In this document: positions 8,374 to 16,699 of the stretch, piece by piece
Position numbering within the stretch: the stretch's first letter is position 1
How the letters are laid out: each line of letters begins with the position of its first letter
From: Devosia ginsengisoli
Lineage (GTDB): Bacteria; Pseudomonadota; Alphaproteobacteria; Rhizobiales; Devosiaceae
Assembly (NCBI RefSeq): GCF_007859655.1
Contig: NZ_CP042304.1
Span: 3,040,501 to 3,104,500 of the forward strand
Direction of reading: 5' to 3'
Length of the DNA stretch: 64,000 nt
The notes under the pieces: model-generated
The model's database searches: none
What the model was told of the DNA's origin: nothing
Seen by the model: only the letters and a program-made list of their open reading frames with translations
Program-made: the position numbers and the translations under genes

Positions 8374-8862
8374 TTACAAAACCCCGTCGGGAGCCGTCGC
8401 GCGCAAATCCGCCATCACGCTATCGCGTTCGGAGACAACAAAAAAGTAGAGCGGAATATTGGCCATGGCGGTGCTGGCATGGTTGGCCCGAAAGGGCATG
8501 ACAACGCGCAGGATCGCATACATGGCGCCGAGCCAGGGGAAGAAATGCCGCTCGCCCTGGGTGACGCGCAGAACCGGCTTGCCGCCATTGGCGTGAAACG
8601 CGATGCCGGACCATGGCACGTCGAGTGCATAGCCCACACTGCGATAGTGAACACCAAAGGCATCGAAACCGATAGCGGTGGCGCGGAACTCGATGCAGAT
8701 AACCACGGCGAGAATTGCCGCTGGCGCCAGGATGAACACCGGCCACCAGCCCCGACCCGCGCCGATGAATACCGGGAAACTGATCGCCGCTATCACCACG
8801 ATGATGGCCGGAAAGATGAAGGCAATGGCCCGGTGCCGCTCGGGTAGCAGGTGCATGGTCAT
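8374..8862 (-). CDS. Small membrane protein of unknown function
   Basis: I chose the ATG at 8862 (162 aa), with AGGAG 12 bases upstream. The frame also allows a start at 8898. Two hydrophobic segments near the N-terminus (FIFPAIIVVIAAISFPVF and WWPVFILAPAAILAVVICI) are followed by a cytoplasmic-looking region with a VHYRSVGYALDVPWSGI stretch that recalls small bacterial PH-like domains. That resemblance is weak. It stands alone between an exported protein gene and a sugar operon. Confidence 0.65.
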   Translation of the reverse strand: MTMHLLPERHRAIAFIFPAIIVVIAAISFPVFIGAGRGWWPVFILAPAAILAVVICIEFRATAIGFDAFGVHYRSVGYALDVPWSGIAFHANGGKPVLRVTQGERHFFPWLGAMYAILRVVMPFRANHASTAMANIPLYFFVVSERDSVMADLRATAPDGVL

Positions 8863-8919
8863 CAGGGCATTCTCTCCTGTTTGCCTGTATGACGCCACCG
8901 GCCGGGCCGACCTTGGTAT

Positions 8920-9993
8920 TTATTGCGCCCGGAACTGGCGGCCGACTTCGGCAAAGAGCTTCAGATCCTCAAGCGAGTCTTCGAGACTGGTCTTGTTCGG
9001 GGTGCCGTTGACCATGCTGTCGAGGAAGGCGTTGAGCTCGATGCGGAAGGGATCTTCGTAGATCGGGCCGATGATTTCGGTGCCGGTTTCCGTGACCGAC
9101 GAGGTGGTAATTTCGAGGCGTGTCGGGAGGTTACGGATATAGGGCGTGTCGTAATTCATCTTGAAATGCTGGGTCTGGGTCAGCACTTCGATGCCGGCGT
9201 CAAAGCGGGAGACGTCGTCGATGACGGCTTCGTAAAGCGCGGTGAAATGGCCGTAGTCGAAGAGGGCAATGACGGTTTCGCCATTGTGTTGGGTGGCATG
9301 GCGCACCGCTTTGGGCGAGCCCAGCAGGTCGCGCATGGCCGAGAAGCTGTGCGAGGAAAGGCCGGTCAGGACCTGGTAGGCGCGCAGGGCATCTGGCGGG
9401 CAGTCTTCACCCATGACCGAGCGCAGCATGGCCTGCGTGCGGGCGCGGCCCTCGGCGATGAGATCGGGGGAAACATCTTTTGGTTTGAAGACGTTACGCG
9501 TCTGCGCCACGAAGAACGGCGCCTCGCGGATGATGTCGCGGATGCGGACATGGCGGATGGTTTCGAGCGGCGGCAGGCGCTCCTTGAGGGCGAGGAAAGC
9601 CCGGGAAAACCGTCGCATATAGCCGACAAAAACCACCTGACCCGGCCGGCGCGGCACCGACAGGATCGGCTCGAGCTGGGCCGCGGTGAGGCAGGCGGGC
9701 TTCTCGATGAAGACGTGTTTTCCCGAGCGGATCGCCTGCTCCAGCAGCTCGGCATGGAGATGATCCGGCGTGAGAATAAACACCGCATCGAGGCTCGAAT
9801 TGGTTAGCAGACTGTTAGCATCGAGAGAACGCGTTGCGACTCCGTAGCGGTTGCCGACATGCTCGAGAAGGCTGGACGACACATCGCTGATGGCGGCGAT
9901 GGAAAACCTCGGATCGTCAGCGAGAAGTGGCAGATGCATAAGCTGGGCAACTTCACCCAGACCGATCAGCCCGACCTTGATCGGCGCGCTCAT
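8920..9993 (-). CDS. Gfo/Idh/MocA family oxidoreductase
   Basis: The 357-residue protein has an N-terminal nucleotide-binding motif (VGLIGLGEVAQ) and the E-K-P motif (HVFIEKPAC). ATG 9993 overlaps the TGA of the upstream IolE-like gene as ATGA. The frame remains open to 10161, but that part is antisense-like readthrough into the neighbour. It is the last gene of a CUT1 sugar operon running from 15391. Together with the IolE-like protein it resembles inositol or keto-sugar catabolism, where an oxidation step precedes dehydration or epimerisation. The substrate is unknown. Confidence 0.85.
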   Translation of the reverse strand: MSAPIKVGLIGLGEVAQLMHLPLLADDPRFSIAAISDVSSSLLEHVGNRYGVATRSLDANSLLTNSSLDAVFILTPDHLHAELLEQAIRSGKHVFIEKPACLTAAQLEPILSVPRRPGQVVFVGYMRRFSRAFLALKERLPPLETIRHVRIRDIIREAPFFVAQTRNVFKPKDVSPDLIAEGRARTQAMLRSVMGEDCPPDALRAYQVLTGLSSHSFSAMRDLLGSPKAVRHATQHNGETVIALFDYGHFTALYEAVIDDVSRFDAGIEVLTQTQHFKMNYDTPYIRNLPTRLEITTSSVTETGTEIIGPIYEDPFRIELNAFLDSMVNGTPNKTSLEDSLEDLKLFAEVGRQFRAQ

Positions 9994-10844
9994 GAATTGA
10001 TCCCGTTCATATAGGCAAGGTTGCGGGCAGCCAGTTGCAGCGGCGTCTCGACGGCATCGGTGGCAACGTCCTGCTCGACCACAATGGGACCGGTGAAATG
10101 GCGCTGCTGCAAGAGCTGCATCACGGCCTGAATGTCGACCACGCCATCGGGCAAGGGACACATGACGCCCGCGCCATAGGAATCGGCCACCGACAACTCG
10201 CCCGACAGCACGCGGGCGCGGACTTTCGGGTCGACATTTTTCAGATGCATATAGGCGATGCGGGGGAAGGTCTTTTCCATATAGGTCAACGGGTCCTGGT
10301 CCCAGAAGGCGTGATGGCCGGTATCGAAGCAGAGGTCGATATCAGTGTCGGCCAGCAGGCGGTCGATCTGGCCCTCCTTTTCGACGGCGGTGCCGATATG
10401 GGGGTGGAAGCTGAGCTTGAGGCCGTATTCACCTTCGACCAGGCTTTGCGCATCGCGGACCATCTGCGTCAGCCCGGCCCAACCGGCCGCGTCGAGCACG
10501 CCTTCCTGGCCCTTGGGGTAGAATTCGCTGCGGTCCATGATGACGACATGGCCGGCGCCGAGCGACTGCATCAGGGTGGAGAGATCGCGCAGGGTCGCCA
10601 TGAGGTCCGGGGCCGAAGCGGCATCGCCGAAGCTGTGGACATGGACGCCGCCGATCAGCACGAGGTCGCGCTTGGCCAGCTCGTCGCGCAATAGGCCCAC
10701 ATCCTTGGGCAGGAAGCCGTAGGGGCCCAGTTCGGTGCCGCGATAGCCGGCCTCGGCGACCTGGTCGAGATATTGCTGCCAGCTATAGGCATTGCTGGCC
10801 GAACCGGTAATGCCCCAGGAACAGGGTGCGTTGGCGATAAGCAT
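9990..10844 (-). CDS. Xylose isomerase-like TIM-barrel protein, IolE-like (sugar epimerase/inosose dehydratase family)
   Basis: The 284-residue protein opens as IolE-type proteins do (ANAPCSWGITGS). It carries the metal-site segments of the AP endonuclease 2/xylose isomerase fold: SFHPHIGT, CFDTGHHAF, MHLKNVD and VVEQD. IolE dehydrates scyllo-inosose, and relatives epimerise keto-sugars. It lies between the PHP-domain hydrolase and the Gfo/Idh gene in one operon, with a 4-base overlap to the latter. No other iol genes are in the window, so a different polyol or keto-sugar is likely. Confidence 0.8.
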   Translation of the reverse strand: MLIANAPCSWGITGSASNAYSWQQYLDQVAEAGYRGTELGPYGFLPKDVGLLRDELAKRDLVLIGGVHVHSFGDAASAPDLMATLRDLSTLMQSLGAGHVVIMDRSEFYPKGQEGVLDAAGWAGLTQMVRDAQSLVEGEYGLKLSFHPHIGTAVEKEGQIDRLLADTDIDLCFDTGHHAFWDQDPLTYMEKTFPRIAYMHLKNVDPKVRARVLSGELSVADSYGAGVMCPLPDGVVDIQAVMQLLQQRHFTGPIVVEQDVATDAVETPLQLAARNLAYMNGINS

Positions 10845-10849
10845 GGAAA

Positions 10850-12250
10850 TCAGGCCTCGATATAGATGGGGTTGGTCAGGGCGCGGCGAATGGGCTGCTC
10901 GGCGATCCGCGCACCCTTGAAATAGTCGGGCGGAACCTGCCCCACGACCTCTGCTGCGAGTTCGGCGACCAGCCGGTCCCGGCTGGCGACGGCAATGATT
11001 TCGGCGCGGAGGAAGGTTTTCGGCGTGGCGAGCTTGAGGCTGACCGTCCAGTCGTCATCGGGAATGTCCATCTCCGCGATGGAGCCACTTGCATCGATCA
11101 GCACCAGGCGGTCGCCACCGGCGCCCCGGACGATGATATCGACGGCATCCGGGCTTGTGGTCGAGCTGCCCATGACGGAAGCGCCGCAGCGGATTTCCAG
11201 ATGCGGGCCATCGGGGCTTTCGGTGATGTAGCCATGCCCCGCCTTCATGCCGGCGAGAACGGCATCCTCGCTCAATTCGGGCAGGTAGAGCACGGTGGTC
11301 GGCCGCGCCAGCACCAGCGGCCCCTCCGGGCGCAGGTCGGCGGGCTGGTGGTAGTCGGAGCCGCCAATGGCCGAGAGTTTCATGCCGGCGGCAAGCCGCT
11401 GCTGGTAGCGCTGCAGCGACACCCAGTTCCAATCCAGCCAGGTCGATTGCCAGACCTCCTGGCAGTCGGCGGCGGGCATGTCGTAGTCCCAGGGAATGAC
11501 CGGCTTGTCGTGGTTGATCGAGAGCAGGCCACCTCGCTCATGCACCAGCTTTTCCAGCACATGGGCGTCGGATTTCTGGGTCATGCGGAAGTCGATCCAG
11601 TCATCGACGCCGAAAACATTGGCGTGGCCGATTGCCGTCGTCACTTCCATGCCTCGCACAAAGACGAGGTCGGGCGAGGATTGCGGGTGGAAATAGCGGC
11701 GCTGGGTGATGGTGTTGTGGTCGGCAATGGCCAGGAAATCGAGCCCGGCCTGTCTGGCGGCCGCATGGAGCACTTCAGGGGCGCCCTTGGCGTCGGAATG
11801 GAAGGTGTGGCAGTGCAGGTCCCCCTTGTACCAGCCGGCGCCCGGACGCACCGGAAAGGTGCGGGCCGGCTGGGATTCGAGGGCGCGCTGCGCGGCGTCG
11901 AGCGTGATGGTGACCGTGACATCGGCGCCGGCCTCGGGGACCTTGTAGAGACCGAGGATGACATTCCAGGTGCCGGGCTGGATGTCGCCATGCACATAGC
12001 CGGGCGTGGCATCGTCGGTGGCGATGAAGAAGCGGTCGCGCGCGCCGCCGCTCCAGCCGCGAAACCCCTCGCGCGTGGGATAGCCCGTATCGCGCGGGTC
12101 GAAGGCGCCGAGATCGACCACGCAATCCTCGGCCTTGGGATAGGCCAGGACGACATCGATGCGGGTCGTACCAGCGGGGACATCGAAGGGAATGTAATAG
12201 TAGGGATTGGCGGCCTGATCGGCGCGGGTGACATGGGCGGTGAACTGCAT
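10850..12250 (-). CDS. CehA/McbA-like PHP-domain metallohydrolase
   Basis: The 466-residue protein has an N-terminal beta-sandwich-like region of about 130 residues, then a PHP metal-dependent hydrolase domain. Metal motifs are GDLHCHTFHSD, AIADHN, SINHDKP and GGSDYHQ. The CehA/McbA family includes carbaryl esterases and phosphoesterase-like enzymes. No signal peptide is seen. It follows two sugar permease genes and precedes the IolE-like gene, so it probably removes an ester, phosphate or similar group from an imported carbohydrate. The true bond cleaved cannot be told from sequence. Confidence 0.82.
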   Translation of the reverse strand: MQFTAHVTRADQAANPYYYIPFDVPAGTTRIDVVLAYPKAEDCVVDLGAFDPRDTGYPTREGFRGWSGGARDRFFIATDDATPGYVHGDIQPGTWNVILGLYKVPEAGADVTVTITLDAAQRALESQPARTFPVRPGAGWYKGDLHCHTFHSDAKGAPEVLHAAARQAGLDFLAIADHNTITQRRYFHPQSSPDLVFVRGMEVTTAIGHANVFGVDDWIDFRMTQKSDAHVLEKLVHERGGLLSINHDKPVIPWDYDMPAADCQEVWQSTWLDWNWVSLQRYQQRLAAGMKLSAIGGSDYHQPADLRPEGPLVLARPTTVLYLPELSEDAVLAGMKAGHGYITESPDGPHLEIRCGASVMGSSTTSPDAVDIIVRGAGGDRLVLIDASGSIAEMDIPDDDWTVSLKLATPKTFLRAEIIAVASRDRLVAELAAEVVGQVPPDYFKGARIAEQPIRRALTNPIYIEA

Positions 12251-12269
12251 TTTGCGATTGTCCTGAAGA

Positions 12270-13115
12270 CTATTCCTTCACCCCGCCCACGGTGAGGCCG
12301 CGGATCAGGTATTTCTGCATGAAGGGATAGAAAACCAGCAGCGGCACCAGCGCCAGCACGATAGCGGCCATGGTGACATTGGGGGCGATGAAGTCGTTGG
12401 TCGAGGTGGCGCTTTCGCCCAGGATCACCGATTGCAGGGCAATCTGCAGCGTTATCTTCTGCGGGTCGTTGATGAACAGCAGCGGCTCGATGAAGAGATT
12501 GTATTTGTGCACGATCTGGAAGGCCGTGACGGTCAGCACGCCCGGCAGCGCCAGCGGCAGGTAGAAATCCCGCAGCAGCTTGAAATGCCCGGCGCCGTCC
12601 ATGCGCGCGGATTCGATCATGGATTTGGGCACCTGCTCGAAATAGGTCTTCATCAGCAGGATCGAAAAGGCCGAGACCATTTCCGAGACGATCAGCGACA
12701 GCAGGGTGTTGAGCAGCATGAACTGCTTGAACACCACGAAAAGCGGCACCAGGATCACCTGGGTCGGGATGGTCAGGGTGAGCAGGATGATGCCGGCCAT
12801 GATCCTGCGGCCCGGCAGGTCTTCCTGGATCAGCACATAGCCGCCCATGGCCGACAGCAGGACATGCAGCGCCGTGCCGATCACGGTGACATAGAGCGTA
12901 TTGGCGAAGGGCAGCACGAAATTGAGGCGCCGGAACAGCGTCTCGAAACCCTCGATCGAGAAGGTCTCCGGCCAGAGCTTGATGCCGGGTTGCAGCGAAG
13001 CGAACTTGCTGGAAAACGCCGTGGCCACCACCGACCACAGCGGCACGATCATGGTGACGGCCAGCGCGATCAGGATGGCATAGGAAAGGAACCGTATCGA
13101 GCGGGACTTGAGCAT
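12270..13115 (-). CDS. Carbohydrate ABC transporter permease (CUT1, MalG-like)
   Basis: This is a 281-residue inner-membrane protein with six predicted transmembrane helices. The ATPase-contacting EAA loop is readable around ESARMDGAGHFKLLRDFYLP. Length and layout fit MalG-type permeases. It lies directly after the MalF-like permease (one base between genes) and after a periplasmic binding protein. No ATP-binding subunit is encoded in this operon. Confidence 0.92.
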   Translation of the reverse strand: MLKSRSIRFLSYAILIALAVTMIVPLWSVVATAFSSKFASLQPGIKLWPETFSIEGFETLFRRLNFVLPFANTLYVTVIGTALHVLLSAMGGYVLIQEDLPGRRIMAGIILLTLTIPTQVILVPLFVVFKQFMLLNTLLSLIVSEMVSAFSILLMKTYFEQVPKSMIESARMDGAGHFKLLRDFYLPLALPGVLTVTAFQIVHKYNLFIEPLLFINDPQKITLQIALQSVILGESATSTNDFIAPNVTMAAIVLALVPLLVFYPFMQKYLIRGLTVGGVKE

Positions 13116-13116
13116 G

Positions 13117-13998
13117 TCAGGTCTCCGGCCGGGTGCGGGTGAAGATCTGGGCGACGCCCGAAATCAGCAGCGAGACGATCAGCAGGACCACGCCGGCGGC
13201 GCTGGCAAGGCCCAGGTCGAAATTGAGAATGCCGCGCTCATAGGTGAAGATGGCGAGCGTCCGGATCTGGTCGGCCGTGCGGCCATTGAGCATCAGGAAG
13301 GCGGAGTCGAAGGTGCGCAGCGAGCCGAGCAGGGTGATCAGGAACACAACCCGGATCATCGGCATCAGGTGCGGCAAGAGGATATCGCGAATTTTCTTGA
13401 AGTCGTTGGCGCCGTCTATATCGGCCGCTTCGAGAATGTCAGGGCTCAGCGACAGCAGGGCCGCCAGATAGATGAGCGCATGAAAGCCCACATCCTTCCA
13501 GACGGTGAGTCCGATGACCATGGGCCTGGCCCAGGCGGGATCGGCGAAGAAATTGATCGGCTGGTCGATGACGCCAAAGGCCAGCAGCAGCGTATTGACG
13601 AGGCCCAGGGGCGACAGCGTGTTGAGCCAGATGCCGACAATGATCACCCAGGACAGCAGGTACGGCGTGTAGATCGCGGTCTGGAAGCCGCGCTTCAGCC
13701 AGTCCGGCGAAATCTGCAGCAGGGCAATGGCCGGCAGGATGGGCACCAGCGTGCCGACAATGGTAATGCCGGCCGCGATGATCAGCGTGTTCCAGATCGC
13801 CTGCCACACGGCGGGAGTCGAAAACACCTTGGCGTAATTGTCGAAGCCGATGAAGCCGACCGGCCCGAGCAGACCCGCCTTCTGGAACGACAGATAGATG
13901 CCCTGCCCCATGGGATAGAACAGGAAGGCAAAGAAATAGGCCAGGACCGGCACGATCAGCAGATAGAGCACCCAGTGCCGGCGAACGCGATCAAGCAT
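13117..13998 (-). CDS. Sugar ABC transporter permease (CUT1, MalF-like)
   Basis: The 293-residue membrane protein starts with a hydrophobic helix (WVLYLLIVPVLAYFFAFLF) and has about six helices. Its EAA loop (EAADIDGANDFKKIRDILLP) is typical of LplB/MalF-type permeases. It pairs with the permease at 12270 and the binding protein at 14057. The 58-base gap to the binding-protein gene is the largest inside this operon. Confidence 0.92.
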   Translation of the reverse strand: MLDRVRRHWVLYLLIVPVLAYFFAFLFYPMGQGIYLSFQKAGLLGPVGFIGFDNYAKVFSTPAVWQAIWNTLIIAAGITIVGTLVPILPAIALLQISPDWLKRGFQTAIYTPYLLSWVIIVGIWLNTLSPLGLVNTLLLAFGVIDQPINFFADPAWARPMVIGLTVWKDVGFHALIYLAALLSLSPDILEAADIDGANDFKKIRDILLPHLMPMIRVVFLITLLGSLRTFDSAFLMLNGRTADQIRTLAIFTYERGILNFDLGLASAAGVVLLIVSLLISGVAQIFTRTRPET

Positions 13999-14056
13999 GG
14001 CTGGTCCTTTGGCAAAGCCGGAATGGGCCGCCGGTCGCCCGGCGGCCCATCGGGGA

Positions 14057-15391
14057 TTATTCGTCGATCAGGCCGGCGGCCAGCAATTCGGCATGCATGG
14101 CCTCGACGGCCTCGGCGCCCGTGACTTCGCCAAGCATGGCCTGGAAGGCATGCTTTTCGACGATCGGGGCGGCTTCGGTCCATTCGGCCGGCAGGTATTC
14201 CATGGTCGCGTGTTCCATGATGATGGCCTGGGCTTCATCGACGCCGGGCAGCGGCGGGAAGGGATTTTCCCAGGTCGTGGAGGCGACGCGCGGCGAACCG
14301 TGATCCATGCCATGGGCCTGGCCCTGCTCGGTCAGCTCATACTTGCCGTCGGCGGTCTTGTTGTAGTCCACGCCCTCGATGCCCAGCGTGCCCAGGACAT
14401 AGCCGGGCTCGGAATGCCAGAATTCGAGGAACTTGATGGCATTTTCCGGATGCTCGGCATTGGCCGGGATCATCCAGAGCGAGGCATCGCCGCGACGCAG
14501 GATGATCTCGCCATCCGGGCCCGGAACGCCGGCAACGCCCTTGGCCTCGAAGCTGGAATCGGGATGGTCGGTGGCCATGATATTGTTGAACAGGCCGACC
14601 CAGGCATCCCAATAGGTCACGGCGGCAACCCGGTCGGTCATGAACAGGTTGCGGAATTCGCCCGAGCCATTGGTGACGAAATTGGGATCGAGCAGGCCTT
14701 CCTTGGAGAGCATGCCGAACCAGTCATAGACCGCCGCGGCAGCCGGGGTGGCGTAGGGAATGGTGCGCTTGCCATCGACCAGCACATAGCCGGCCTTGAC
14801 GCCTTCGGCCGACATGAAGCCCTGGATGTCGTAGAGCTTGGACGTGGACAGGCCATAGGCGTCCTTGTTGTCCTTGGCCCATTTGAAGAAGGCCGTCCAG
14901 TCATCGAGGGTGACCGGGGTTTCCATGCCCGACTCTTCCAGCCAGTCCTGGCGGATGGTCGGCAGGGTGCCGCCCTCGAACTTGTTCGGCACCGCCCATT
15001 TGCGGCCTTCGATATCGAAGAGCTGCCATTCGCCGGCGGGGATCGCGGTTTCATCCGAAAGCACGGCGGAGGCGGCGACCAGGTCGGTCACGTCGGTGAG
15101 CGCCCCCTGCTCCACCAGGCCCGGCAGCATCTTGGAATCGCCGTAGATCAGGTCATAGCGCTCGCCGCTGGCCAGCGAGGTGAACAGCACATTGTTATAG
15201 TCCGATGCCGGCTTGACCATTTCGATATCGAGCCCGAGATGCTTTTCGAGTTCGGCAACGAATTGTTCGTGTTCGGCGGCATCCTTGCCGCCGGTAACGG
15301 CCGTCAGGATGCGCAGGTCGGCGCCCATGGCCGTGCTGACCATCAGCGCAGCGGCCAGAACCGACAGATTAGCGGTCAAAAAGGTCTTCAT
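14057..15391 (-). CDS. Extracellular sugar-binding protein (ABC family 1)
   Basis: The 444-residue protein has a signal peptide (MKTFLTANLSVLAAALMVST, cleavage after AMG). The long mature chain is typical of oligosaccharide-binding family 1 proteins, with WEDAWVG-like central segments and a C-terminal helical lobe. GAGAGGA precedes ATG 15391. It is the first gene of a leftward operon (binding protein, two permeases, PHP hydrolase, IolE-like, Gfo/Idh) and is divergent from a LacI regulator, its likely repressor. The size suggests an oligosaccharide or decorated sugar as ligand. Confidence 0.9.
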   Translation of the reverse strand: MKTFLTANLSVLAAALMVSTAMGADLRILTAVTGGKDAAEHEQFVAELEKHLGLDIEMVKPASDYNNVLFTSLASGERYDLIYGDSKMLPGLVEQGALTDVTDLVAASAVLSDETAIPAGEWQLFDIEGRKWAVPNKFEGGTLPTIRQDWLEESGMETPVTLDDWTAFFKWAKDNKDAYGLSTSKLYDIQGFMSAEGVKAGYVLVDGKRTIPYATPAAAAVYDWFGMLSKEGLLDPNFVTNGSGEFRNLFMTDRVAAVTYWDAWVGLFNNIMATDHPDSSFEAKGVAGVPGPDGEIILRRGDASLWMIPANAEHPENAIKFLEFWHSEPGYVLGTLGIEGVDYNKTADGKYELTEQGQAHGMDHGSPRVASTTWENPFPPLPGVDEAQAIIMEHATMEYLPAEWTEAAPIVEKHAFQAMLGEVTGAEAVEAMHAELLAAGLIDE

Positions 15392-15496
15392 AATGGGGTC
15401 CTCTCCCGATGAGCGAGCGCAGGCGCAGCCCGCGGCGACCTGCCCTCCTTAAGCAGGTCAGATGACAGCCGAATGAAATCGTGTGCAATTTTTATC

Positions 15497-15514
15497 CGTG
15501 GATCTGCATCCACG
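15497..15514. promoter_or_regulatory. Operator candidate: CGTGGAT-N4-ATCCACG
   Basis: A perfect 7-bp inverted repeat (15497-15503 and 15508-15514) around CTGC lies in the gap between the sugar operon (start 15391) and the LacI gene (start 15648). LacI-family operators are short palindromes in such positions, though they usually have a central CG, which this one lacks. Supported by location and symmetry only. Confidence 0.4.
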
Positions 15515-15647
15515 CCTGTCACACGACTGTCGTCATTCCGGCACAGTTTTGACTTTCCTCCGGCTGTTATTGTTGTAGAACCTTTGGCACAGCCAAGCAG
15601 AATAGACCGCGTTTTTGAACACGCTGTCAATCGGGAGTGCGCGAGAT

Positions 15648-16688
15648 ATGCCGGCATCGCAAGCGGCAAGGGGTGGGCGGGCGACCGCGGAAATGGTCGC
15701 GGCACGCGCCAATGTTTCCCGGGTCGCCGTGTCGCGGGCCTTCAACGCCCATGCTTCGCTCAAGCCTGAAAAGCGCGAGCTGATCCTGCGCATCGCCCAA
15801 GAGCTGAACTATACGCCGGACCGCGCGGCGCGGGCGCTGGTGAGCGGCCGCTCGCACCTGATCGGGGTCATCGTGCCCGATGTGTGCAGCCACTGGGAAA
15901 GCCAGGAAATCGATGCGCTGACCACCGCCTTGCAGGCGGAAGGCTTTGCCACCCTGCTGTTCAAGACGCGCACCGACTATTCGATGGACGAGCAATTGCT
16001 GTCCTATATGCGCGGCTTCAATCCGGACTCGGTCATCGCCTTCGTCGAAAATGTGAAGCCGCAGACGCTGGCGAAATTCCTCGACCGGGCCGTGCCGATC
16101 TATGTGCATTACCCCCTGCCCGGCATGGCGGACGAGCCCGAGCACAGGCCGCTGCAGGACCGGCTCAACGTGCTGCAATATGACGGCATCGACCAGGCGG
16201 TGGCGCTGCTCCAGGGCTATGGGGCCCGGCGCATCGCTTATCTGTCGGGGCTGGAAAAATCCCGCGCCAGCACGGCGCGCGAGCGGACTTTGCGGCAGGT
16301 CATGGCTAACAGGGGCATGGAGCCGCCCATCGTCGCCCGCGGCGATTTCAGCTATGACATGGCCTATCAGGCCACGCTCGACCTGTTCCGCATCGGTGAT
16401 GGCGCCGACGCGGTCTTCGCCGCCAATGACGTCGGCGCCTTCGGGGTGATCGACGCGCTGCGGCACGAGCTGAAGCTGCGCGTGCCCGAGGACGTCAAGG
16501 TGGTTGGCTTCGACGATATCGCCCAGTCGCACTGGAAGAGCTACAACCTCACCACGGTGAAATTCGACCTCGAGGAACGCGTGCGGGCGCTGGTGCGGCT
16601 CATCCTGCTGCGCCTCAACAATCCCGATGCGCCCGGCTTCCAGGAAACGCTCAATACGCGGCTGGTCGTGCGCGGCACGGTCGGCTGA
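15648..16688 (+). CDS. LacI-family transcriptional regulator
   Basis: From ATG 15648 the protein has 346 residues. GGGAG lies about 11 bases upstream, and the in-frame TTG at 15615 has no ribosome site. The N-terminal LacI helix-turn-helix with hinge helix is clear (ATAEMVAARANVSRVAVSRA, then YTPDRAARALVSGRS). A periplasmic-binding-like sensor domain follows, with late motifs VFAANDVGAFG and VVGFDDIAQS. It probably controls both the divergent CUT1 operon and the downstream GH38-like gene, 11 bases away on the same strand. Confidence 0.9.
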   Translation: MPASQAARGGRATAEMVAARANVSRVAVSRAFNAHASLKPEKRELILRIAQELNYTPDRAARALVSGRSHLIGVIVPDVCSHWESQEIDALTTALQAEGFATLLFKTRTDYSMDEQLLSYMRGFNPDSVIAFVENVKPQTLAKFLDRAVPIYVHYPLPGMADEPEHRPLQDRLNVLQYDGIDQAVALLQGYGARRIAYLSGLEKSRASTARERTLRQVMANRGMEPPIVARGDFSYDMAYQATLDLFRIGDGADAVFAANDVGAFGVIDALRHELKLRVPEDVKVVGFDDIAQSHWKSYNLTTVKFDLEERVRALVRLILLRLNNPDAPGFQETLNTRLVVRGTVG

Positions 16689-16699
16689 AGCAAGGCAAT

